Source: Anaerostipes hadrus ATCC 29173 = JCM 17467 (GTDB taxonomy: Bacteria > Bacillota > Clostridia > Lachnospirales > Lachnospiraceae). From it: 64,000 bases of DNA. The stretch spans positions 2,492,001 through 2,556,000 of the forward strand of contig NZ_AP028031.1 of the NCBI RefSeq assembly GCF_030296915.1, given 5' to 3'. A program made the translations under genes and the position numbers. A model generated the notes under the pieces. It did no database searches. It was given only the letters and a program-made list of their open reading frames with translations, and was not told where the DNA came from. Shown here in pieces: positions 36,611-43,739 of this stretch; position 1 is the first letter of the stretch, and each line of letters starts with the position of its first letter.

Positions 36611-36650
36611 TATGTGATTTTATGTGTTTTTATGTGGTTTTATGTTTAGA
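36611..36650 (-). repeat. Four helix-phased 10-bp repeats before mtlD (likely operator)
   Basis: TATGTG recurs at exact 10-bp steps: 36611-36616, 36621-36626, 36631-36636, with a variant TATGTT at 36641-36646. They lie between the mtlD -10 and the ribosome binding site. One helical turn per repeat puts all copies on the same face, as expected for a DeoR-type repressor that binds direct repeats. Confidence 0.65.
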
Positions 36651-36678
36651 TAGTACAACTATTTTTATTTTATGTCAA
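36650..36678 (-). promoter_or_regulatory. Sigma-A promoter of mtlD
   Basis: -35 TTGACA (36673-36678), 17-bp spacer, -10 TACTAT (36650-36655). Confidence 0.8.
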
Positions 36679-36734
36679 TACATTTTAGGTCAAATGTGAC
36701 TTTTTGTTTATTTATTCAATATTATTCACAATAA

Positions 36735-36763
36735 TTGACTATTTATCACAAATCGTATAAAAT
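36735..36763 (+). promoter_or_regulatory. Sigma-A promoter of the deoR-type gene
   Basis: -35 TTGACT (36735-36740), 17-bp spacer, -10 TAAAAT (36758-36763), 35 bp before the ATG, which has a GAAAGGGG ribosome binding site. Confidence 0.8.
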
Positions 36764-36797
36764 ATAATTAAAATAATAAATACGAAAGGGGTATGTT

Positions 36798-37571
36798 ATG
36801 GGTAAGATCATTGCAGCCGAACGTCAAAAAGAAATTTTAAAACTTTTACATGATAATGGAAGTGTGAAAATAGGACAACTTGCGGATTATTTTGAAGTAT
36901 CTCGTGAAACAATTCGCCGCGATCTTTCTTATCTGACAGAAATAGGTGCCGCTCAAAGAAGTCATGGCGGGGCTACTTCCATTTATGAATTTGGCAATAT
37001 TCCAATTGAAACTAGAATCAATAAAGATGCGGATATTAAGACGAAACTATGCGAAAAAGCTCTAGAATTTATTCCTCAAACTGGAGTGATTTATCTGGAT
37101 TCTGGAAGCACGATCGTTCATATGGCACAACTTCTTGCGCAGAGAGCTGGATGTACGATTGTTACTTCATCACTAAGTGCAGCGAATGTTTTATTAAACA
37201 GCGATAATACAACAATCATTACTGGCGGTCAGTTAAATCCTGGGAATATGTCAATCGAAGGATTCCAGACAACAAGCTTCATTAACACCTTAAAGGTCGC
37301 TGTATCTTTTCTTGGTACAAACGGATTCGAACAACACAAAGGACCTGCTGTTTCTGATTTTACAGATGCGCAGACAAAACAGGCAATCCTTCCGAATGCT
37401 AAGATCAATGTTGTAATTTCTGATAGTTCAAAAGCCTCTACTTCTGCCTTGGTGCAGTATGCGAGCTGGCGGGATATTGATTATTTTATTACTGACAGTA
37501 ATCTTCCAAAGCCAATGTATGATATGATCAGCGAGATGACGAAAGTAATACTTGTGGATGTGAATTCGTAA
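36798..37571 (+). CDS. DeoR-family sugar-phosphate-responsive repressor
   Basis: A 257-residue regulator with an N-terminal helix-turn-helix (ERQKEILKLLHDNGSVKIGQ, YFEVSRETIRRDLSYL) and a C-terminal DeoR sensor domain (IYLDSGSTIVHMAQLL, then SFLGTNGF). It is divergent from mtlD, whose leader holds the phased repeats at 36611-36650. Control of mtlD by a sugar phosphate is the natural guess. Confidence 0.92.
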   Translation: MGKIIAAERQKEILKLLHDNGSVKIGQLADYFEVSRETIRRDLSYLTEIGAAQRSHGGATSIYEFGNIPIETRINKDADIKTKLCEKALEFIPQTGVIYLDSGSTIVHMAQLLAQRAGCTIVTSSLSAANVLLNSDNTTIITGGQLNPGNMSIEGFQTTSFINTLKVAVSFLGTNGFEQHKGPAVSDFTDAQTKQAILPNAKINVVISDSSKASTSALVQYASWRDIDYFITDSNLPKPMYDMISEMTKVILVDVNS

Positions 37572-37606
37572 ATTATTGTCAACATCTAGAAACGGAGGTA
37601 AGAGCC

Positions 37607-38311
37607 ATAAAAAATAAAATTAAAGTATTATCAGGAGCACAATTAAAATACATTGCATTTTTATCAATGCTGATTGATCACACAAATAAGGCATTGATCT
37701 ATCCAAATTTAAATGGTGGCCGATTGAATACAGTTAGTGACATATTTGACATTATCGGGAGAATTGCATTCCCAATCTTTGCATTTTTACTTGTAGAAGG
37801 TTTTTTTAAAACAAGAAGCAGAGCTAAATACCTTGCAACTTTATTAGTATTCGGGGTAATTTCAGAAGTTCCTTTTGATCTGTTTACAACAAAGCAATTT
37901 TTTGAACCAAACTGGAATAACATTATGTTTACGTTAGCACTTGTACTTGTTACAATTTGGATGATCGACGTGTTAAAAAAGAAAATGGAGAAGTTTCCTA
38001 AGATATTATGGTTTCTCTTGTCATTTGTGATCCTGGCGGTCATGTGCCTGATTGCTGCCATTCTCAGCCTTGACTATGATTATCATGCAATTTTAATTGG
38101 ATATTTTTATTATATTTTCCATGGAAGAGAACTTATTGCAATTCCATTTAATTTCTTATCCATGTATAAAGAACCATGGGCACTTCTTGGATTTGGATTG
38201 GTACTTACGTATAACGGAGAACGTGGAAAACAGAATAAGCTGATCAATTATTTATTTTATCCTGTCCACTTGCTGATACTTGGACTGTTAAGAATATACT
38301 TAGGAATATAA
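37607..38311 (+). CDS. TraX-family membrane protein with apparent ATA start
   Basis: A 234-residue polytopic membrane protein of the TraX family (F-plasmid TraX acetylates pilin; chromosomal homologues are of unknown role). The N-terminal KVLSGAQLKYIAFLSMLIDH is the family hallmark and lies before the first in-frame ATG (37667). A perfect GGAGGT (37594-37599) sits 7 bp upstream of an ATA codon at 37607, which would give IKNKIKVLSG. Either ATA is used as a rare start or an ATG has mutated; a start at 37667 has no ribosome binding site and cuts the first helix. Confidence 0.75.
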   Translation: MKNKIKVLSGAQLKYIAFLSMLIDHTNKALIYPNLNGGRLNTVSDIFDIIGRIAFPIFAFLLVEGFFKTRSRAKYLATLLVFGVISEVPFDLFTTKQFFEPNWNNIMFTLALVLVTIWMIDVLKKKMEKFPKILWFLLSFVILAVMCLIAAILSLDYDYHAILIGYFYYIFHGRELIAIPFNFLSMYKEPWALLGFGLVLTYNGERGKQNKLINYLFYPVHLLILGLLRIYLGI

Positions 38312-38331
38312 ACACAAAATTTATCCGTCAA

Positions 38332-38363
38332 TATTATATATAGAAAGAACTCGTTTTGCAATT
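38332..38363 (+). repeat. 32-bp direct repeat, right copy
   Basis: Identical to 28003-28034. Only one arm of the terminator is present here; the opposite arm is missing. It lies between the TraX stop and the ABC ATPase stop. Confidence 0.9.
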
Positions 38364-38366
38364 ATT

Positions 38367-39020
38367 TCATCCTTGTATTTTTCCGTCTACTATCTTAATG
38401 ATCCTATTACATTTTGCTGCAATATTGGGATCATGTGTTACGATTATAATTGTTTTACCTTGTTGGTTTAGCTTGGAAAAGATTTCCATCACTTCTCTCC
38501 CCGTTTCCTGATCTAATGCTCCCGTTGGTTCATCAGCCAAGATGATCTCAGGTGAATTCACGATTGCTCTTGCTATCGCTACTCTTTGCTGCTGTCCTCC
38601 TGATAAATCGCAAACCCTTATTTCTTTTTTGTCTTCTATCTCTAAATCTTTTAGTATATTCTCAATATATATCCTTTCTTCTTTTAATCTCTTTCTACTA
38701 TATCGAAGTGGCAATCTTACATTTTCATATACTGTCATTTCATTTATCAGTGCAAAATCCTGAACCACAAAGCCAAATTTTTCATTTCGTAATCTGGCTT
38801 TTTCTTTTTCAGGATAATCTGAGATTTCATTTCCGTCAAGAAAATATTCTCCTTGTGTTGCACGATCCAAACAACCCATAATATTCATTAATGTTGTTTT
38901 CCCCGCCCCTGACGGTCCCATCAGAGCAATATAGTCTCCATCTTCTATACAAAGATCAATATCCTTCAGAATTGTCGTTTCTTTACAATATTGCTTTGAT
39001 ATATTCTTTAATTCAATCAA
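38367..39020 (-). CDS. ABC transporter ATP-binding protein (MacB/bacteriocin-type)
   Basis: A 217-residue ATPase. Walker A is GPSGAGKTT, the signature LSGGQQQRVAI, Walker B IILADEPTGALD, and the H-loop VTHDPN. Its size and the FGFVVQDFALINEMTVYENV stretch match ATPases paired with FtsX-type permeases and lactococcin-972-type export/immunity systems. A TTG start (39018-39020) follows GAGGG. Its first 15 codons exist again as a stub at 40232-40278. Confidence 0.9.
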   Translation of the reverse strand: MIELKNISKQYCKETTILKDIDLCIEDGDYIALMGPSGAGKTTLMNIMGCLDRATQGEYFLDGNEISDYPEKEKARLRNEKFGFVVQDFALINEMTVYENVRLPLRYSRKRLKEERIYIENILKDLEIEDKKEIRVCDLSGGQQQRVAIARAIVNSPEIILADEPTGALDQETGREVMEIFSKLNQQGKTIIIVTHDPNIAAKCNRIIKIVDGKIQG

Positions 39021-39035
39021 TTTTACGCCCTCTAT
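38989..39035 (-). repeat. 47-bp direct repeat, copy 1 (intact ATPase 5' end)
   Basis: 45 of 47 positions match 40232-40278. It covers the ribosome binding site and first codons of the ABC ATPase. Confidence 0.9.
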
Positions 39036-39590
39036 TTATGAAACATTTTTATCTTTATATACCATCGTTATTAACATCAGTGAAAAAATCAGCACAAATA
39101 TCTGTAATAAAAAGTTTGATGACATCCATTTTCTCTCATGACTATTAAGTTCTTCCCACTCTTTACAATTATGTAAATATTCAATTAGCTTATCTGTATT
39201 ATTATCATAATCATATTGCGAAATTCTTTTATACAGTTCTAATTCTGTAAAAAGTCTAACGGAATTTGACTCAATACAGCCGGTATATTCATCTATATAA
39301 ACATATATTTTCATATCATCATTCATTTCTTCATAATATATCTTGCTACTAGTTGAATACTCTATACTATATGCACGTAATTTTATATCTTTAGGCAAAG
39401 CATTTTCTCCATCCATCGAATGAATAACATTAAATATAAATACTTTCATTTGATCATCTGAAATACTTTGCTTTATATCTTTTATAATAAATTTTTGTTT
39501 TAAATAATGAATAACTTCTTCTGCACTTCTTTCACCAATAATTGATGGATCTTTATATTTTTTTATCAATGTTTTAACGAATTGATTCAT
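39036..39590 (-). CDS. Hypothetical protein with C-terminal membrane helix
   Basis: A 184-residue protein, not recognised. The first 155 residues are charged and look soluble (KKYKDPSIIGERSAEEVIHY, VYIDEYTGCIESNSVRLF); one hydrophobic helix near 161-178 (FLLQIFVLIFSLMLITMVY) is followed by a short basic tail. It belongs to a two-gene insert between the permease and the ATPase of the bacteriocin-like cluster. A membrane-tethered accessory or immunity role is conceivable. Confidence 0.6.
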   Translation of the reverse strand: MNQFVKTLIKKYKDPSIIGERSAEEVIHYLKQKFIIKDIKQSISDDQMKVFIFNVIHSMDGENALPKDIKLRAYSIEYSTSSKIYYEEMNDDMKIYVYIDEYTGCIESNSVRLFTELELYKRISQYDYDNNTDKLIEYLHNCKEWEELNSHERKWMSSNFLLQIFVLIFSLMLITMVYKDKNVS

Positions 39591-39611
39591 ATTAAATTGC
39601 TACGCTCCTTA

Positions 39612-40172
39612 TTAATTTATATTTGCAGTTCCCCAATTATGCGTAGCTGCCACCCATCCTTTACTTAAAAAATATACATATAATTTAGATGAAACAACTC
39701 TAACATATTTAACTGTCTTTGGAATGGATGCATCACCAATATTTACATATCCTGATTTTCTTGCTGTAAATTTATAACTTTTATCTTCGTAAGTTTTATA
39801 TGTTAATGGCGAAAGCAGATTTGGAGTCATGATTTTTAATTGTTTAAATTTAATATGGTTCATTAGCTGGTTAGCTTTATATTTTATATATACATGAACA
39901 TTCTTTGAATTTCCATTTCTAACTAATGAAAGGCTGCATGTTGCAATTGCATTTGTAGATCTTTCATTCATATCAATCTTCTCTAAATCATCCGTATTAA
40001 TTTGTGTTTCGATAGGAATTTCATATATCTCCTCGTTATCTTCTGTTAAACCTGATAACTCAGAAATCCCAATACTATTTTGTACAGACTCCGCTGCACT
40101 TACATTGGTGCACAATTGCACACTTAAAAATAATGTTAATAAAAAAACGCCACAATATCTATATATTTTCAT
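39612..40172 (-). CDS. Secreted hypothetical protein
   Basis: A 186-residue protein with a clear signal peptide (MKIYRYCGVFLLTLFLSVQL, cleavage after NVSAA near residue 27). The mature part is acidic at first, then beta-rich and basic (KYKANQLMNHIKFKQLKIMT; YKFTARKSGYVNIGDASIP; VSSKLYVYFLSKGWVAATHN). No family recognised. It precedes the 184-residue protein by 21 bp and may act with it. Confidence 0.65.
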   Translation of the reverse strand: MKIYRYCGVFLLTLFLSVQLCTNVSAAESVQNSIGISELSGLTEDNEEIYEIPIETQINTDDLEKIDMNERSTNAIATCSLSLVRNGNSKNVHVYIKYKANQLMNHIKFKQLKIMTPNLLSPLTYKTYEDKSYKFTARKSGYVNIGDASIPKTVKYVRVVSSKLYVYFLSKGWVAATHNWGTANIN

Positions 40173-40231
40173 TTAGTTTTCTCCTCATTGTTTTTTTCCT
40201 TAGACACCTGATTCAATTTCTTTATTCACGG

Positions 40232-40278
40232 TATTGCTTTGATATATTCTTTAATTCAATCAATTCTACACCCTCTAT
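40232..40278 (-). repeat. 47-bp direct repeat, copy 2 (truncated ATPase start)
   Basis: Holds the end of the permease gene and a 13-codon stub reading LIELKNISKQYRE and then a stop, matching the first codons of the ABC ATPase at 39020. It marks where the ATPase gene once directly followed the permease. Confidence 0.9.
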
Positions 40279-41429
40279 CTTTCCTTCTTCAATTCCTGAA
40301 TCGGTTTTTTCAACCAATGCATTATCGGAAATGCTGCAACCAGCCCATTCATCAGTAATATTGCAATCAATTGAAGTAAATATTCATATAAATTATTACA
40401 CAACACAATTGACGGAACACTTGATGTACATATAATAGCCGCTACTGGCAACATAATATTAATACAAATATCCTTTCTTGATGCTCCACAGATCATACGT
40501 ATTCCGTATTCCGTTTTACGTTCCTCAATCAAATGAACTAACATTGATACTATACTAATGATACAAAATACGGACAAAATTCCATTCATAATCATAATAA
40601 AACTGACTTCCGTCCAAAAATCAGCTTTCAGATCATCTATCTGTTTTCTCATGCCATGAATCTCATAATCTTTAAATCCATATTGTCGAATTTTCTTTGT
40701 TATTTTTTCTATTACTGCATTGTCATTTATTGAAAACGTCAGATGATTTACATAGCAGCCTCCCCATTCTTTTGCTTGATAAATCATAGGGATTACAATC
40801 TGATCATCCATAGACACGACATCTGAATTCAATTCTGTATCTAAATAGGATGCTCCCTCTTCAAGAACTCCTATCACTTTATATTTTCCATCCAGAATCT
40901 GTCCTTTTTTTATGTATTCTCCATAATCTGCTCCAACCAGAACCGGTATAAGATTACTTGAAATATCTTCATAATCTTTTTGTGAAAAAACTTTTCCATT
41001 TTTGGTTTTTATATGATAATAATCCAAAAAATGTTCCGTGACATATGTAATCTGAAAATATTTTTTTCCTGTATCCTTAAATGCAATAAATTTATCAGGA
41101 ATCTTACTTGATTTTAACACGATATCCGATACGCCAAACGAAAAAGCTGTATCATTACAAAGTTCATTTATCTCCTTACGAAATTTTTGATATGTTTCAA
41201 GTGTGCAATCTGGCATATTATCAGAATTCTGATCCTGAAACGCAAAATATGATTTATCTTTCTTTTCAGAAATCTGTTTTAATTTCTGATGAAACGAAAC
41301 ATATTTTATTGCCAAATGACACGTATATTGACCGATTATAAAGATTAATATCATTTGTAAAAAAAATAAAAAATATTTCCCTTTTCTTCGTAAGACGGAA
41401 TCACAAAAATCACTCAAAATTTCTAACAC
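40275..41429 (-). CDS. FtsX-type ABC transporter permease
   Basis: A 384-residue permease: one N-terminal helix (YFLFFLQMILIFIIGQY), an extracellular core of about 230 residues (MacB-like; VLVGADYGEYIKKGQILDGK), then three helices of the FtsX domain with RKTEYGIRMICGASRKDICI. The GTG at 41427-41429 is taken as start since ATGGAGGC lies just upstream; an ATG 18 bases earlier overlaps that ribosome binding site. It overlaps the preceding short permease by about 20 bases. Confidence 0.82.
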   Translation of the reverse strand: MLEILSDFCDSVLRRKGKYFLFFLQMILIFIIGQYTCHLAIKYVSFHQKLKQISEKKDKSYFAFQDQNSDNMPDCTLETYQKFRKEINELCNDTAFSFGVSDIVLKSSKIPDKFIAFKDTGKKYFQITYVTEHFLDYYHIKTKNGKVFSQKDYEDISSNLIPVLVGADYGEYIKKGQILDGKYKVIGVLEEGASYLDTELNSDVVSMDDQIVIPMIYQAKEWGGCYVNHLTFSINDNAVIEKITKKIRQYGFKDYEIHGMRKQIDDLKADFWTEVSFIMIMNGILSVFCIISIVSMLVHLIEERKTEYGIRMICGASRKDICINIMLPVAAIICTSSVPSIVLCNNLYEYLLQLIAILLMNGLVAAFPIMHWLKKPIQELKKER

Positions 41430-41895
41430 TTTGTTGCCTCCATACAATCACACTTCCCATCAACATCGGAATCAAGCAAGATAACACAGAGATCCCCAAA
41501 GTTCCCTTATGCACATTCCATATCCCTTCGCTATACGAAAGTGGCAGCAAGCAAAATAGGAAACTTAATACTATACCAAGAATAGCAGAAATTATCATTA
41601 TCCCGATATAATCCAACAAAAAGAGGATCATAATCTGTTTTTTATCCGCTCCTACAATCCTGCGAATATAAAATTCTTTTTTTCTGCTATCAATCCAATT
41701 TTTCAGAAGCTCCCATATGTTAACGATCATTATAAGAATCATAAACAAAAGAGTCATATAAAATTTCTTTCCAATATCCGAATTCACATTAATACTCCTT
41801 GCATCAATATGATTTGTATACATTGCTGATATAACACGAATTGAAAAAAATGCTACAGCGTGAAAACATATCAGCAATTTTGATCTACAAAACAT
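41410..41895 (-). CDS. Short FtsX-domain permease lacking the extracellular core
   Basis: A 161-residue protein with one N-terminal helix, only about 25 extracellular residues, and a complete FtsX-type C-terminal domain (KKEFYIRRIVGADKKQIMIL, three helices). Compared with its neighbour the roughly 230-residue ectodomain is missing, so it looks like a half-size partner or an internally deleted copy. It starts 7 bp after the small secreted peptide. Lactococcin-972-type systems usually have one large permease; here the two ORFs may share that job. Confidence 0.7.
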   Translation of the reverse strand: MFCRSKLLICFHAVAFFSIRVISAMYTNHIDARSINVNSDIGKKFYMTLLFMILIMIVNIWELLKNWIDSRKKEFYIRRIVGADKKQIMILFLLDYIGIMIISAILGIVLSFLFCLLPLSYSEGIWNVHKGTLGISVLSCLIPMLMGSVIVWRQQSVRNFE

Positions 41896-41902
41896 CTATT
41901 CC

Positions 41903-42196
41903 CTATTTGTTATATTTATAGTATGTTTTTGATACATAAATAGGTAAATTTGTTAATGTAGCCTTAACATCTCTTCCCGTTTTCCATCCTGAAGATCGAC
42001 CCGCCTCAGTAACTTTCGCACTTGCACTCTTATAAGGTGATTTCTTATATGCCCAAGCTCTAATACCTGTTTCTGTTATTGTAGAAATATCATAATGTCC
42101 ATATTGTGTCATTCCGTATACTGTTCCCACAGTAGCAATAACAAATGCCATTGACATTACCAAACCCGTACACATTTTTTTAACTTTTCTCTTCAT
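41903..42196 (-). CDS. Small secreted peptide, lactococcin 972-like
   Basis: A 97-residue precursor: basic n-region, hydrophobic core (GLVMSMAFVIATVGTVYG), and a mature peptide of about 65 residues (QYGHYDIST, AWAYKKSPYKSASAKVTEAG, RSSGWKTGRDVKATL, ending YVSKTYYKYNK). The aromatic/Gly start, the W-Y-Y-like pattern, the mid-region SSGWK and the tyrosine-rich end resemble lactococcin 972 family bacteriocins. FtsX permeases and an ABC ATPase follow, as in such clusters. Assignment is by pattern only. Confidence 0.6.
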   Translation of the reverse strand: MKRKVKKMCTGLVMSMAFVIATVGTVYGMTQYGHYDISTITETGIRAWAYKKSPYKSASAKVTEAGRSSGWKTGRDVKATLTNLPIYVSKTYYKYNK

Positions 42197-42233
42197 CTTA
42201 ATCTCCTTTTGTTTAAGATTTCTTGATACAGTA

Positions 42234-42262
42234 ATTATATTTTATACAAATATATTTGTCAA
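42234..42262 (-). promoter_or_regulatory. Sigma-A promoter of the bacteriocin-like operon
   Basis: Perfect -35 TTGACA (42257-42262) and -10 TATAAT (42234-42239), 17-bp spacer, reading toward the small peptide gene. Confidence 0.88.
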
Positions 42263-42285
42263 GAATATATTGACAAATAATATAT
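42250..42285. promoter_or_regulatory. Dyad between divergent promoters, probable PadR operator
   Basis: TTGTCAA (42256-42262) and TTGACAA (42270-42276) form a 7-bp inverted repeat with a 7-bp gap, extended by ATATAT on both sides. It covers the -35 hexamers of both divergent promoters, so one bound dimer could shut both. PadR proteins usually bind such AT-rich dyads. Confidence 0.6.
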
Positions 42286-42298
42286 CCTTATATAAAAT
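42270..42298 (+). promoter_or_regulatory. Sigma-A promoter of padR operon
   Basis: -35 TTGACA (42270-42275), 17-bp spacer, -10 TAAAAT (42293-42298). Confidence 0.82.
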
Positions 42299-42332
42299 TA
42301 TTAAATAAATGAAAGGAGAAGTTTCTTATTTT

Positions 42333-42656
42333 ATGTCCACTCGTAATAGCCCATATAAATTAGATATGTTAGTTCTGAGTACACTGTCAAAACATGATTG
42401 TTATGGATATCAGTTGACACAAATTTTTGATGAATGTTCTAATGGTATCATAAAGCCAAAGGTTTCTTCCCTATATCCAATCTTATATCGATTAATTGAC
42501 CAGGGATATATTAGTAGTTATGAAGAAATTATCAAAAACAATCGACGTAGAGTATATTATCATTTGGAACCAAAAGGATTCGAGCTTTTACAACAATTAA
42601 TTGATGATTACCAAAAATACACTGCCAGTATACAATCTATTTTAAATTACAAATAA
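42333..42656 (+). CDS. PadR-family transcriptional regulator
   Basis: A 107-residue winged-helix repressor: KLDMLVLSTLSKHDCYGYQL, then KPKVSSLYPILYRLIDQGYI and NNRRRVYYHLEPKGFELL. PadR proteins often control exporters of toxic peptides or drugs. The ATG at 42333 starts the family-conserved part; an ATG 24 bases upstream contains the AAAGGAG motif. The spacing of 14 bp from that motif is long, so the start is uncertain. Confidence 0.9.
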   Translation: MSTRNSPYKLDMLVLSTLSKHDCYGYQLTQIFDECSNGIIKPKVSSLYPILYRLIDQGYISSYEEIIKNNRRRVYYHLEPKGFELLQQLIDDYQKYTASIQSILNYK

Positions 42657-42681
42657 TTTTTTATTAAAGGAGTATTCTATA

Positions 42682-43068
42682 GTGAGAAATTCTTATTACA
42701 GCAAATTTTATAAAGAAACCAAATCATTGTTTCCTTTTTTCGGTAAATCCGAAAAAGCATATCTGCGTCAATACCAATCAGAAATCGACACATATTTAGA
42801 AGAATTTCCAGACTCTTCATACAATGATATGAAAGAAAGAATTGGTAGTCCAAAAGATGTAGTTTTCAGTTATTATGATAACATTGAAAACGATGATTTA
42901 ATGAACAAAATTCGCATTTCAAAATATTTTAAAAGAGTGTTACTCATTATTCTAGGAATATTTATTTTATATTTTTCAATACAATTTGCTTGTCTTTATA
43001 AATCATATCATGATTTACAAGATTCAATCATTATTCACGAAAACACAACTATCCAAGAAATCAAATAA
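42682..43068 (+). CDS. DUF6120-like membrane protein
   Basis: A 128-residue protein. The N-terminal half has the HAAS-like layout seen in proteins that accompany PadR regulators (YYKETKSLF-type start, KSEKAYLRQYQSEIDTYLEE, ERIGSPKDVVFSYYDNI). A membrane helix near 88-108 (VLLIILGIFILYFSIQF) is followed by a short outer tail. ATG 42682 (some GTG alternatives) has AAAGGAG upstream. It probably acts with PadR; function unknown. Confidence 0.7.
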   Translation: MRNSYYSKFYKETKSLFPFFGKSEKAYLRQYQSEIDTYLEEFPDSSYNDMKERIGSPKDVVFSYYDNIENDDLMNKIRISKYFKRVLLIILGIFILYFSIQFACLYKSYHDLQDSIIIHENTTIQEIK

Positions 43069-43089
43069 ATTCGAAAGGAAATTATAACT

Positions 43090-43557
43090 ATGAAATCTAT
43101 AAAAATTATTTTATGTATATGTTTTGGCATTCTAATAAGTAATACCACTATTATGGCATCTACTTCTCAAACTAATACTATTGTTGAAACTTTTAGTGAT
43201 GGAAGTTACATAGAGTCTTCTATATCTTTCCCCTCCACCTCAAAAGCACTTTCCAGTTCTTCTACTAAAACTGCTAGCAAAACCAGTACTTATAAGAATA
43301 ACTCTGGCAAAACATTATGGTCTGTTACAGTAACTGGATCATTTACCTATAATGGTTCTACATCAAAATGTATTCGTTCCAGCGTATCAACTACTTGTCC
43401 CGATCGCAATTGGAAAATCATAAAATCTTTTGCCAATAAAACGGATTCAACGGCATCTGCTACTGTCTCTACTGCGCAATATTTAAATGGTATTCACATG
43501 CGTACCATTAACAGAACCATTAAATTAACTTGTTCTAAAACAGGAAAATTATCATAA
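43090..43557 (+). CDS. Secreted Ser/Thr-rich hypothetical protein
   Basis: A 155-residue protein with a signal peptide (KIILCICFGILISNTTIMAS). The mature part is Ser/Thr-rich, with GKTLWSVTVTGSFTYNGSTS, a TSKC/TTC cysteine pair and a C-terminal QYLNGIHMRTINRTIKLTCS. It resembles small secreted proteins that follow PadR-DUF6120 pairs in gut Firmicutes, but its job is unknown. Ribosome binding site GAAAGGA at 43073. Confidence 0.7.
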   Translation: MKSIKIILCICFGILISNTTIMASTSQTNTIVETFSDGSYIESSISFPSTSKALSSSSTKTASKTSTYKNNSGKTLWSVTVTGSFTYNGSTSKCIRSSVSTTCPDRNWKIIKSFANKTDSTASATVSTAQYLNGIHMRTINRTIKLTCSKTGKLS

Positions 43558-43636
43558 TATATCTTAATAAACATAGTTATGATTTTTAGTTTCCCTACAG
43601 CAGAGAATATTGCGTATGAAAGGGATTGTCTTTGGG

Positions 43637-43720
43637 TATATTCATAAAAAAATAAATAAAAAAAGAAGAAAATTCTCTAGCCTAATTTTCTTCTTTTTTA
43701 TTTATTTTTTATGAATATAC
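43637..43720. terminator. Bidirectional terminator, very long inverted repeat
   Basis: Arms of about 37 bp (43637-43674 and 43684-43720) are complementary except for one-base differences in two A/T runs, with a loop of about 9 nt. It serves the converging PadR cassette (plus) and accA operon (minus). A short stretch 43558-43636 holds nothing else. Confidence 0.85.
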
Positions 43721-43739
43721 GGAAAGTCAACCCTTCAAA

